Part shown: piece by piece, positions 8,973-18,171 of the stretch | Numbering within the stretch: the first letter of the stretch is position 1 | Layout: every line of letters begins with the position of its first letter | Assembly: GCA_000513075.1 (NCBI GenBank) | Contig: AZYC01000005.1 | Coordinates: forward strand, 8,111 to 40,991 | Source of the DNA: an alpha proteobacterium SCGC AAA288-G21 | Lineage (GTDB): Bacteria; Pseudomonadota; Alphaproteobacteria; Pelagibacterales; Pelagibacteraceae | Reading direction: 5' to 3' | DNA: 32,881 bases | Notes under the pieces: model-generated | What the model saw: the letters and a program-made list of their open reading frames with translations, nothing else | Told to the model about the DNA's origin: nothing | Database searches by the model: none | Made by a program: the position numbers and the translations under genes

Positions 8973-9911
8973 ATGATTAAAAATGTTGCTGTTATAGGCA
9001 CTGGAGTGATTGGTGCTGGCTGGATTATTAGATGTTTAGCTCACAATAAAAAAGTTGTTGCGTTTGATAAAGATCTAAAATTAAAAAAAAGATTAATTGC
9101 TGAGATAAAACGTACTTGGCCTTATGTAAAAAAATTATTTAATAAAAAAAAACTCAATCTTAAAAATTTTAAATATGTTACTTCAATAGAAGAAGCTCTG
9201 AAAGAAGCTGACTTTGTTCAGGAATGTGCAACTGAAAATTATAGAATAAAAACTAAGTTAATGAGCATCATTGGAAAATATTCAAAGCCTAATACTATTA
9301 TTTCATCAAGCTCATCAGGATTGCTTCCAACAAGAATATATTCCAAATGTAAAAATCCAGCACGAACAATGATCGGACATCCATTTAATCCTGTTTATAT
9401 GTGCCCTGGAGTTGAAGTTGTTCCAGGTAAAAAAACAAAGAAAGTTTTTCTAAATAAAGCCAATAAATTTTATAAATCAATATCAATGAATCCAATCATG
9501 GTTAAAAAAGAATTGCCTGGCTATTTAGCTGACAGGCTACAAGAAGCTTTGTGGAGAGAAGCTTTGCATATAGTAAATGAAGGTTATGCATCAACTAAAG
9601 ATTTGGACAGATCAATTGAAGATGGACCAGGATTAAGATGGTCATTAATGGGAATATTTTTAACTTATCATTTAGCAGGAGGTAAAGCTGGAATGAAGCA
9701 TATGCTTGAACAATTTGGTCCTGCGTTAAAATTACCTTGGACTAAATTAAAAGCTCCAAAACTTTCGAAAAAATTATCTTCAAGAGTTATTTCAGGTACC
9801 AGACAACAAGCCAAAGGAAAATCTGTTGCAATGATTTCAAATATAAGAGATGAATATTTAGTTAACCTTCAAAAACTTAGAAAAAAATACGAAAATAAAA
9901 TTAGAAAATGA
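8973..9911 (+). CDS. 3-hydroxyacyl-CoA dehydrogenase family protein, L-carnitine dehydrogenase-like
   Basis: 'VAVIGTGVIGAGWIIRCLAHN' NAD site; 'GHPFNPVYMCPGVEVVPG', 'PGYLADRLQEALWREALHIVNEGYAST', 'GPGLRWSLMGIFLTYHLAGGKAGMKHMLEQFGPALKLPW' resemble bacterial L-carnitine dehydrogenase. Confidence 0.82.
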   Translation: MIKNVAVIGTGVIGAGWIIRCLAHNKKVVAFDKDLKLKKRLIAEIKRTWPYVKKLFNKKKLNLKNFKYVTSIEEALKEADFVQECATENYRIKTKLMSIIGKYSKPNTIISSSSSGLLPTRIYSKCKNPARTMIGHPFNPVYMCPGVEVVPGKKTKKVFLNKANKFYKSISMNPIMVKKELPGYLADRLQEALWREALHIVNEGYASTKDLDRSIEDGPGLRWSLMGIFLTYHLAGGKAGMKHMLEQFGPALKLPWTKLKAPKLSKKLSSRVISGTRQQAKGKSVAMISNIRDEYLVNLQKLRKKYENKIRK

Positions 9912-11128
9912 CTTCCGTAAATAACTTAAACGATATTGTAGATAATGGCCTTTGTATTGGTTGTGGCCTTTGTCAAAGTATCGCAGGTAAGGAAAATATT
10001 GAAATTTCGATGACTCCTAAAGGAAGGCTTGAGCCAAAAGAGATCGGCGAAATTAGTCCGGAAGTTTTTAAAAAGATATTAAATGTTTGTCCTGGAACAA
10101 TTGTTGAAGGGCTTCCTAAAGAAGAAGTTGCAACTAAAACTGAACACAACCTTGTGTGGGGGTACTACTTATCCCTTTGTTACTCATGGTCTACTGACAA
10201 AAAAATTAGGTTTGAAAGTTCTACTGGTGGTTTACTAAATGGACTATCAATTTATTTGCTCGAGTCAAAAAAAGTAAAATTTATTATGCACACAGCTGCT
10301 AATCCAAAAAAACCAATGAGAAGTTTACCAAAATTTAGTTATAGCAAAGAAGAACTTTTAAGCGGTGAAAGTAGATCAAGATATGGTCCAGCAGGAACAT
10401 TAGAAAGATTTCATGAAGCTCTTGATTTAAATGAGCCCTTCGCTTTTGTTGGTAAACCCTGTGATATCAGTGCAATCAGATTGCTATCTAAAACTGATTC
10501 TAGAGTAAACAAACTTTGTAAATTTTTACTAACTTTAGTATGTGGGGGATTTGCTGAATTTACAAAAGCACAAGATTTTATTGAAAGTTTTAAGGTTAAA
10601 GAAGATGAATTATCTATCTTTAGGTATAGAGGATATGGAAATCCCGGAAGAATGTATATTAAAACAAAAGATGGTCGTGAATATGATAGAGAATATAATT
10701 CTTTTTGGGGAGAAGAATCTACATGGAGAGTTCCCTTTAGATGCAAAATATGTCCAGACGCTATAGGTGAAAGTGCAGACGTAGCTGCACTAGATACGTG
10801 GAGAGGAGGTTCTCCTAAAGGAGAAGATGAAGGTTTTAACGCTGCTATTATAAGAACAAAAAAAGGATTAGATTTGATGAATGACGCAACCAAAGCTGGT
10901 TTTATTCATATTGGAGATAAATTAAAAATAGAAGATATTGATGATTTTCAACCTCATCAAGTGAACAAAAAAAAAGCAGTTTATGCTAGACATCTTGGAA
11001 TGACAAAGAATGATTCACCTACTATCAATACGATAGGATTAAGGATTAAAGAATTATATAAACTAAACAGTGAAGATTTTAATAAAAAAGAAGAATTGGG
11101 TGTTGGAAAAAGAATAAAAAAAATTTAA
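9908..11128 (+). CDS. coenzyme F420 hydrogenase/dehydrogenase beta-subunit (FrhB)-like iron-sulfur flavoprotein
   Basis: N-terminal 'CIGCGLCQ...CPG' cluster motif, '[13 protein letters not shown]', '[16 protein letters not shown]', '[20 protein letters not shown]'; ATGA overlap with upstream gene. Confidence 0.82.
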   Translation: MTSVNNLNDIVDNGLCIGCGLCQSIAGKENIEISMTPKGRLEPKEIGEISPEVFKKILNVCPGTIVEGLPKEEVATKTEHNLVWGYYLSLCYSWSTDKKIRFESSTGGLLNGLSIYLLESKKVKFIMHTAANPKKPMRSLPKFSYSKEELLSGESRSRYGPAGTLERFHEALDLNEPFAFVGKPCDISAIRLLSKTDSRVNKLCKFLLTLVCGGFAEFTKAQDFIESFKVKEDELSIFRYRGYGNPGRMYIKTKDGREYDREYNSFWGEESTWRVPFRCKICPDAIGESADVAALDTWRGGSPKGEDEGFNAAIIRTKKGLDLMNDATKAGFIHIGDKLKIEDIDDFQPHQVNKKKAVYARHLGMTKNDSPTINTIGLRIKELYKLNSEDFNKKEELGVGKRIKKI

Positions 11129-12565
11129 TTATTATTCCAGCCGCCGACTGTTTTGACTTCTAAAAACTCTTCTATACCTATAACTCCAGCTTCACGGCCA
11201 ATTCCAGAATGTTTATATCCACCGAATGGAGCATCAACTGCAATACCTGCACCATTAACATCTACCATTCCTGATCTTAATTTTCTTGCAACCCTATTTG
11301 CTTTTTTTCTGATCTTGGGTTTGAATATAATTTGTAAGACCATAAGGTGTATCATTTGCAATTTTGATTGCCTCTTCTTCTGTTTCAAAAGGAATAATTG
11401 ACAAAACTGGTCCAAAGATTTCTGTTCTAGCAATTTCCATTTGATTGTTAACGTCAGCAAAAGCTGTGGGCTTAACAAAATAACCTTTTTCTAAACCTTC
11501 TGGTTTTCCAACTCCTCCTGCAACTAATTTTGCTCCTTCGTCTATTCCTTTTTGAATTAATGTTTGAATTTTATTAAATTGAGTCTCAGATATTACTGGA
11601 CCAATATGATCACCTTCTTTTTCTGGTAAATCAACTTTTGTTTTATTAGCAAAATTTTTTACTCTTTCTACAGCTTCGCTATACATTGATTTTTCAACCA
11701 ACATTCTTGTCGGTGCATTACAAGATTGTCCAGAGTTTCTAAAACATCTTAAAGCTCCTCTTTCAACGGCCTCAGAGTCTGCATCTTTGAATATAATGTT
11801 TGCTCCTTTTCCTCCTAACTCTAGACTTATTCTTTTAAAGTCCTTTGCTGCATTTTGAGAAATTAAAGCACCTGCTCTAGTAGATCCTGTAAATGAAATC
11901 ATATTTACATCTGGATGGCTAGTTAGTGCATTACCTGTTGTAACTCCATCGCCGTTTACTAAATTAAAAACACCTGCTGGGAATTTTACTTCGTCAATCA
12001 TTTCAGCAAGTATCATAGATGATAAGGGTGCTAACTCTGATGGTTTCAATACCATTGTACAACCTGCTGCTAGCGCTGGTATTACTTTAAGACAAACCTG
12101 GTTCATTGGCCAATTCCAAGGAGTAATAAGTGCACAAACTCCTTTTGGTTCATATAAAATATTTTGGTTTTTTGCATGTTCACCAAGGATTTTCTCAAAT
12201 TTAAATTCTTTTAAATATCCAGTAAAGGATTTTATATGACTTGCACCAGTTCCTGCTTGGAGTTGCGATGAAAAGTCTTTTGGAGCTCCCATCTCTAAAG
12301 TAATGGCTTCTGCTATTTCAGCCCATCTTTTTTTGTAAACCACATAAAGTTTTTCCAACAATTCAACTCTTTCTTCTTTTGATGAAAAGCCCCAACTTTC
12401 AAAAGCTTTTTTTGCGGCAATAACTGCTGCATTAACATCATCAGCATTTCCTAATGATATAACTGCGCAATTTTTCTCAGTAGCTGGATCTATTACTTGA
12501 ATTTCTCTCGAGTTTTTTGGTGCAACCCATTGTCCATTAATATAAAATTTTTTTTTATCTAACAT
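11125..12565 (-). pseudogene. aldehyde dehydrogenase, single frameshift (functional if one A in an A7 run is removed)
   Basis: N-terminal frame 11294-12565 carries 'ITPWNWPMNQ', 'ELGGKGANI', 'NSGQSCNAPTRM'; C-terminal frame 11125-11478 carries '[18 protein letters not shown]...[13 protein letters not shown]'. Join lies at an A7 (minus strand) run around 11302-11310. Confidence 0.88.
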
Positions 12566-12606
12566 AGTATAAAAATATCTTTTCTTTTAGCTTTTGCAAA
12601 CAAAAA

Positions 12607-14031
12607 TTAATCCGCAACATAAACTGATATACCTCTTTTATTAAGATCAATATCAAATTTTTTGTGTAATGGAGGAAACGCTCTTTGTTGGCAGTCCATC
12701 CGATCGCAAGTTCTACAATTGACACCAATGGGAGTTTCCGTATTTTTATCATTTAAGTTTAACGAGTCAGTATAAACAAAATCCTTTGCGTATTTTATCT
12801 GACAACCTAATCCTATTGATAACAAGCTTTTAAACATTCCATGCTTTGCAATTCCTTTTTCCACAGTTCTTGCAATACATACATATTTTTCACCATCGGG
12901 CATTTTTGATACTGCCGCATGAATTTTTCCTGGTGTAGTAAAAGCTGAATAAATATTCCATCTAGGACAAGCTCCTCCGTAACGAGGAATTTCAATTCCC
13001 GATAAAGAAAAACGTTTTGATATATTTCCAGCTACATCTGCCCTCAACATATGAAGCGGAATTCCTTTCATATTAGGATCTTGTAAACATGTCGCCCGAT
13101 GTGCTACTTGTTCAAAAGAAGTAGCAAAAGTATTTTGTAAAAGTTCTAGATCATATCGTTGTTCCTTACATTCTTTATAAAAAAGTTTATAGGGCATTAA
13201 TATTGCTGCCGCAGTATAATTAAGTAGGGCAACTTTCGATAATTTTCTAGATTCTTCCGAAGGAAATTTGAAAGTATCTAAATATTCATCAAGAATATCA
13301 TTTGCATCTAAATGAGCAATTTGTGCAGCTACATGAAGTTTTTTTGTTGCTAGTGTCAAATAATCCGATAGAAGAAAAATTTTTTTAATTGGGTCAAATT
13401 TTTTTGTAAAAGGTTTTTTTTCATCTGGAATTATAGACATAACTTCAATTTTGTGTTTTTTTAATAAATATTCACATAAGGGTAAGTAACTTGTTCGATT
13501 ATTGTTTTTTACTTCAGAGAATATTCCATTTGCAAATTCTTCTAATTTTGGAAAGTAATTTTCATTTTCTTGTATAAAGTCTGAAACAACTTCTCCAGGA
13601 AATGAATTTTTCTGATTATCAATAAATTTACCTGATATATTTTCTACTTTACTGACTATGTCCTGATTTTTTTTTTTATAATTATCGCCAAGTTTTACCA
13701 AGGCCTTGGCAATTAAAGGATTTGAATTAACAATTTCCTTGATATCAAAATTTGTAATGTCTAAATCTTCAAATAAATTATCTCCTAATACATCCATTAA
13801 ATTTTGATAGAGATTTGTATCTGTCTTTTTAGAAATATCTGAAATTTCAATTCCAAGCTCATTTGATAATTTAAGTAAAAGATCTACGTTTATTTTGCGC
13901 TTACCGCTTTCAATTAGGTTCAGATAGCTTGGAGAAATGTACAATTTTTTAGCCATATCAGCTTGTAAAATACCAAGTTTTCTTCTTTTGCTTTTAATTT
14001 TATGGCCAATTTGCAGATCTATTTGAGACAT
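12607..14031 (-). CDS. XRE-family short-chain fatty acyl-type transcriptional regulator (ScfR/RamB-like, HTH + IrrE/DUF2083)
   Basis: N-terminal HTH 'GHKIKSKRRKLGILQADMAKKLYISPSYLNLIESGKRKI'; C-terminal 'GGACPRWNIYSAFTTPGKI' and Cys-rich 'CRTCDRMDCQQRAFPP'; divergent from isocitrate lyase. Confidence 0.85.
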   Translation of the reverse strand: MSQIDLQIGHKIKSKRRKLGILQADMAKKLYISPSYLNLIESGKRKINVDLLLKLSNELGIEISDISKKTDTNLYQNLMDVLGDNLFEDLDITNFDIKEIVNSNPLIAKALVKLGDNYKKKNQDIVSKVENISGKFIDNQKNSFPGEVVSDFIQENENYFPKLEEFANGIFSEVKNNNRTSYLPLCEYLLKKHKIEVMSIIPDEKKPFTKKFDPIKKIFLLSDYLTLATKKLHVAAQIAHLDANDILDEYLDTFKFPSEESRKLSKVALLNYTAAAILMPYKLFYKECKEQRYDLELLQNTFATSFEQVAHRATCLQDPNMKGIPLHMLRADVAGNISKRFSLSGIEIPRYGGACPRWNIYSAFTTPGKIHAAVSKMPDGEKYVCIARTVEKGIAKHGMFKSLLSIGLGCQIKYAKDFVYTDSLNLNDKNTETPIGVNCRTCDRMDCQQRAFPPLHKKFDIDLNKRGISVYVAD

Positions 14032-14041
14032 TTTTACAAAA

Positions 14042-14139
14042 TTTACATATAGTAAATAATTTATTTACAAATATTTACTAATTTATAGCTAAAATCAAGA
14101 AAAATATTGAATACACTGTTTTTTGTAAATATAGTAAAT
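14042..14139. promoter_or_regulatory. cluster of TTTAC/GTAAA dyad motifs in the scfR-aceA intergenic region
   Basis: TTTACATATAGTAAA (14042-14056), TTTACAAATATTTAC (14064-14078), GTAAATATAGTAAA (14125-14138). Confidence 0.5.
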
Positions 14140-14141
14140 TT

Positions 14142-14294
14142 ATGAACGATAAATCAAATCCATACAGTGGCAAGGAAAAAACGCTGCAAAATAATCAGTT
14201 TTCAGAACAAGGCGTATATGTCCGCGAAGATGACCAGGATTGGGGAAGCGCAGGCATGAATAACATCGAAGAAGAGTCGTATCAAAGCAAATAA
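14142..14294 (+). CDS. 50-aa hydrophilic small ORF upstream of aceA
   Basis: Read directly: MNDKSNPYSGKEKTLQNNQFSEQGVYVREDDQDWGSAGMNNIEEESYQSK*; not in the ORF track. Confidence 0.5.
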   Translation: MNDKSNPYSGKEKTLQNNQFSEQGVYVREDDQDWGSAGMNNIEEESYQSK

Positions 14295-14345
14295 ATAAAT
14301 CGATAATATTTTACGAGTTTCATAATATAATATAATTTCATAATT

Positions 14346-15632
14346 ATGGGAACCAAAACTAGCACTGGTAATGTTTCGTATGACCTAAAAAGATTTGCTG
14401 GGATTAAAAGAGATTATACTGAACAAGAGGTAGAAAAGTTAAGAGGTACTTTTAATATTGAATATACTCTCTGTAAGATTCAATCACAAAAACTCTGGAA
14501 GTTATTAAATTCCGAACCTTACGTAAATACGCTAGGATCACTATCAGGAAATCAAGCAGTACAACATGCAAAGGCAGGTTTAAAAGCAATTTATTTAAGT
14601 GGATGGCAGGTTGCCGCGGATGCAAATAGCGCTGGCGAAATGTATCCTGATCAAAGTTTATATCCTTATGATAGTGCTCCTAAATTGGTTGAAGCAATGA
14701 ATAATGCTTTGATAAGAGCGGATCAAATCCAACATATGGAAATTGTTGAAGGAAAAATTGATAATAAAGACAAAATGGATTTCCACATGCCAATTATCGC
14801 TGATGGGGAAGCTGGATTTGGTGGTCCACTAAATGTATTTGAATTAACAAAAAAATTTATAAAAGCCGGAGCTGCTGGAGTTCACTTTGAAGATCAACTT
14901 GCTTCAGAAAAAAAATGTGGTCATATGGGTGGAAAAGTTTTAGTGCCAACACAAACGATGATTAGAAATTTAAAATCTGCAAGACTTGCGGCAGATGTGA
15001 TGGGTGTTCCTCTAATAATTTTAGCCAGAACTGATGCGAATGCAGCAAAATTAATTACCAATGATTTTGATAAGAATGATAAACCTTTTTTAACTGGAGA
15101 ACGATCACCTGAAGGATTTCATTATGTGAAGGAAGGTTTAGACCAGGCTATTTCTAGGGGTTTGGCTTACGCTCCTTACAGTGATTTAATTTGGTGCGAA
15201 ACAGCTAGACCTGACTTGAAAGAAGCTTTTTCTTTTGCAGAAGCAATTCATGATAAGTTTCCAGGTAAACTACTGGCTTATAATTGTTCCCCATCATTTA
15301 ATTGGAAAAAAAATTTATCAGACAACGAAATAAAAAATTTTCAGATAGAAATTGGTAAGATGGGTTACAAGTTTCAATTTATAACCCTTGCAGGATTCCA
15401 TGCTCAAAATTATGCGGTTTTTGATTTAGCAAGAAAATATAAAAATAATGGAATGACTGCATATTCAGCTTTGCAGCAACAAGAATTTGCGAGTGAAAGT
15501 GATGGTTATACCGCTACTAAACATCAAAAGGAAGTCGGCACAACGTACTTTGACGCTGTATCAAATACGATTAGTTCAGGCGAAAGTTCCACAACGGCAA
15601 TGAAAGATTCAACCGAAACCGAGCAGTTCTAA
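14346..15632 (+). CDS. aceA: isocitrate lyase
   Basis: '[14 protein letters not shown]' catalytic motif, '[11 protein letters not shown]', '[12 protein letters not shown]', '[11 protein letters not shown]', 'YNCSPSFNW'. Confidence 0.95.
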   Translation: MGTKTSTGNVSYDLKRFAGIKRDYTEQEVEKLRGTFNIEYTLCKIQSQKLWKLLNSEPYVNTLGSLSGNQAVQHAKAGLKAIYLSGWQVAADANSAGEMYPDQSLYPYDSAPKLVEAMNNALIRADQIQHMEIVEGKIDNKDKMDFHMPIIADGEAGFGGPLNVFELTKKFIKAGAAGVHFEDQLASEKKCGHMGGKVLVPTQTMIRNLKSARLAADVMGVPLIILARTDANAAKLITNDFDKNDKPFLTGERSPEGFHYVKEGLDQAISRGLAYAPYSDLIWCETARPDLKEAFSFAEAIHDKFPGKLLAYNCSPSFNWKKNLSDNEIKNFQIEIGKMGYKFQFITLAGFHAQNYAVFDLARKYKNNGMTAYSALQQQEFASESDGYTATKHQKEVGTTYFDAVSNTISSGESSTTAMKDSTETEQF

Positions 15633-15642
15633 AACTTAATTT

Positions 15643-17166
15643 TTAAATCAGGTCTTTGATTTTAAGCCTTTGTATTTTTCCTGATGGACCTTTGGGCAAT
15701 TTATTAAAAAAATGTATTTTGCTTGGCGATTTAAAATCGCCTAAAAATTTTTTACAATGTAAAATAAGTTCATTCTCTTTTAATGATTTTTCCTTATTTA
15801 AAACTACTCCTGCTTCTATTTTTTCACCATAGTAATTGCACGGCATAGCAAATGCTGCTGCTTCGACTACGTTTGGATGTTGATACAAAATATCATCAAT
15901 TTCGCGAGGTGAAATATTTTCACCTCCTTTAATAATTAATTCTTTTATTCTTCCTCGAACAAAAACATAATTTTCTTCATCCATAAAACCTAGATCACCG
16001 GTTAAAAACCAATCATCAATAAAACTTTTTTTGGTTTCTTCTGAATTTTTATAATATTCCTTCATAACATTTGTTCCTTTTACACAAATTTGACCAATAG
16101 TATTTCTAGGTACGTCTTTTAATTTTTCATCAACGATTTTAACTTCATTTCCATATGGAATTCCAGGTGAGCCATATTTTATTTTACCCGGTGGTAAAGG
16201 ATTTGATAGTATAGGTGCACAAGTTTCGGTTAAACCCATCGTTTCAATCATTGTTGTTTTAAATTTCTCTTCAAATTTTTTATGAGTTTCAGGCGCAAGA
16301 GCTGCTGATGCAGTCCTTCCAAATCTTAGACTAGATAAATCTAATCTATTAATTTCATTCTCTGAAAATTTGTTCAATAAAGCGCTAATAATCGTAGGTA
16401 CTACACTAAACCAGGTACATTTAAATTTACTAATAAATTTCCAAAAGTTCGTTACCGAAAAACGTTCGCACAAAACTAATGAACTCTGGCTAACCAAGGG
16501 TCCCATAATTGTAACTATCGCCCCATTTATATGAAAAAGAGGCAATACACACAAAGCTCTATCATTGGTGTTGATCTTATGAGAAAGCATCACATTCTTG
16601 CCACCCGCAATTATATTGCTATGAGAGAGCATTACCCCTTTAGGTTTACCTGTAGTACCCGATGTATAAATAAGAAAAGCTGGATCATGTTGATCAATAT
16701 CAATTTTAATTTCCTCAGAAGGGATTTCAAGTTGATCTACAAAAGAATCTTTATTGATTTCAATAATTTCAATATCATGTGTAATATTTGCTGTAATTTT
16801 CTTAGCTAAATTTAGATATTTCGATGACACAAAAATAATTTTAGCAGCTGAGTGATTAACTACATAAGAAAGCTGCTCTTCCCCTGCAACAATGTTTAAT
16901 GGAACTTGAATCATACCGGAATACATGATTCCTAACATGAGTTGTGCACTGCTTAAGGAATTTTCAATTAAAGTACAAAGAATAGAACTTTTTTTTTGTT
17001 TTTTTTTGACAGTTAAGTAGTAATTAATTTTGTCTAAATTTTTCCTAAAATTTTCATTTGAAATATTTATGTTGGTATAAGGACAAATGACAAAATGACC
17101 TTTGGGTTTCTGTGACTCATTAAATTTAATGTAATCCCTTACCGTCTTTAATGATTTAACTATCAT
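15643..17166 (-). CDS. AMP-binding acyl-CoA synthetase
   Basis: 'LIYTSGTTGKPKGVMLSH', 'GRTASAALAPET', 'WFLTGDLGFMDEENYVFVRGRIKELIIKGGENISPREID', 'PKGPSGKIQR'. Confidence 0.9.
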   Translation of the reverse strand: MIVKSLKTVRDYIKFNESQKPKGHFVICPYTNINISNENFRKNLDKINYYLTVKKKQKKSSILCTLIENSLSSAQLMLGIMYSGMIQVPLNIVAGEEQLSYVVNHSAAKIIFVSSKYLNLAKKITANITHDIEIIEINKDSFVDQLEIPSEEIKIDIDQHDPAFLIYTSGTTGKPKGVMLSHSNIIAGGKNVMLSHKINTNDRALCVLPLFHINGAIVTIMGPLVSQSSLVLCERFSVTNFWKFISKFKCTWFSVVPTIISALLNKFSENEINRLDLSSLRFGRTASAALAPETHKKFEEKFKTTMIETMGLTETCAPILSNPLPPGKIKYGSPGIPYGNEVKIVDEKLKDVPRNTIGQICVKGTNVMKEYYKNSEETKKSFIDDWFLTGDLGFMDEENYVFVRGRIKELIIKGGENISPREIDDILYQHPNVVEAAAFAMPCNYYGEKIEAGVVLNKEKSLKENELILHCKKFLGDFKSPSKIHFFNKLPKGPSGKIQRLKIKDLI

Positions 17167-17300
17167 TGATCGATAATTTTTAATTCCTTGGGATGATATT
17201 TATTAAAATATTCTTCAAAGAAATCTTTGAGTTTTGGTTCTATACCTGGAATGACTGTTGAAATTTTAGTTATATTAATAAAATGTTTATAATTTAAATT
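17163..17300 (-). pseudogene. probable 3'-terminal remnant of an unidentified gene formerly upstream of the acyl-CoA synthetase
   Basis: Minus-strand reading ...FINITKISTVIPGIEPKLKDFFEEYFNKYHPKELKIIDQ*; its TGA overlaps the synthetase start (ATGA); no 5' part present. Confidence 0.45.
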
Positions 17301-18170
17301 ATAAAGATGCGTTAATTTTAAATGATGGTGGAAAACTTGTTAAGGAGTACCCCCAAATACCTGGGATAGATTTTTCGGGGAAAGTAGTAGAAAGCGAGAA
17401 TGCCAATTTTAAAATTGGTGATAATGTAATTTTAACGGGTTGGCGTGTAGGAGAAATATATCCGGGGGGGCTATACACAATTTGCAAGTGTTAAAAGTGA
17501 ATTCTTAGTAAAAACACCTAAAAATCTTACAAATAAACATGCGATGACATTAGGAACAGCAGGTATAACAGCTTTGCTCTGTTCTTTTGCAATAAAAGCA
17601 CGTGAAGAATTGTTATTAGGTGAAAAAATAAACAACGTTTTGGTTACGGGAGCTACTGGAGGCGTTGGTAGCATCGCAGTCATGATCTTATCAAAATTTG
17701 GTTACAAAGTAACTGCGGTTACTGGAAAAAAAGATCAAGATGATTTTTTAAAAAAATTAGGAGCTTCAAACATTATAAATCGAAAAGAATTTGAAGGTGA
17801 ACCAAAACTATTAGGTAAAGGATTATGGGATGGTGTAGTTGATACAGTAGGAGGAACTATATTATCTAATGTAATTTCTCAAACAAAACATTCGGGCATT
17901 GTTGCTGCATGTGGAAATGCAGGAGGAATAAAGCTAAATACTTCTGTTATGCCATTTATACTTCGAGGAATCAAATTATGGGGAATCGACTCCATTATGA
18001 TCAGTATCAAAAGGAGAGAATTTCTTTGGAACGAGGTGGTCAACTTAATTAATTTTGAAATACTTGAAAAGCATACTAAAACTGTTGGTTTAGAAGAATT
18101 ATTAAATATTTTTCCGAATATGCTTAAAGGAGAAATTTCTGGAAGAATTTTGGTAGACGTAAAGAAATAA
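17294..18170 (+). pseudogene. acuI: AcuI/YhdH-type acryloyl-CoA reductase (MDR family), N-terminally truncated and frameshifted
   Basis: Frame A from 17294: LNYKDALILNDGGKLVKEYPQIPGIDFSGKVVESENANFKIGDNVILTGWRVGEIYPGG; G7 run at 17464-17470; frame B: YTQFASVKSEFLVKTPKNLTNKHAMTLGTAGITALL...VTGATGGVGSIAV...DTVGG...MPFILRGIKLWGIDS. First ~40 residues absent. Confidence 0.82.
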
Positions 18171-18171
18171 T

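Noticed and set aside
10411-10893. 160-aa minus-strand ORF inside the FrhB-like gene
   Set aside because: Fully antisense to a gene with clear family motifs; composition is reverse-complement-like, no independent motif or SD.
17177-17293. Recovering the missing AcuI N-terminus by further frameshifts
   Set aside because: All three plus frames were translated by eye; none resembles the AcuI/YhdH N-terminus and all carry stops, whereas the minus frame reads as a plausible coding tail.
17299-17683. Minus-strand ORFs 17299-17487 and 17471-17683
   Set aside because: Antisense to the acuI remnant; proline/serine-rich shadow translations with no motif.
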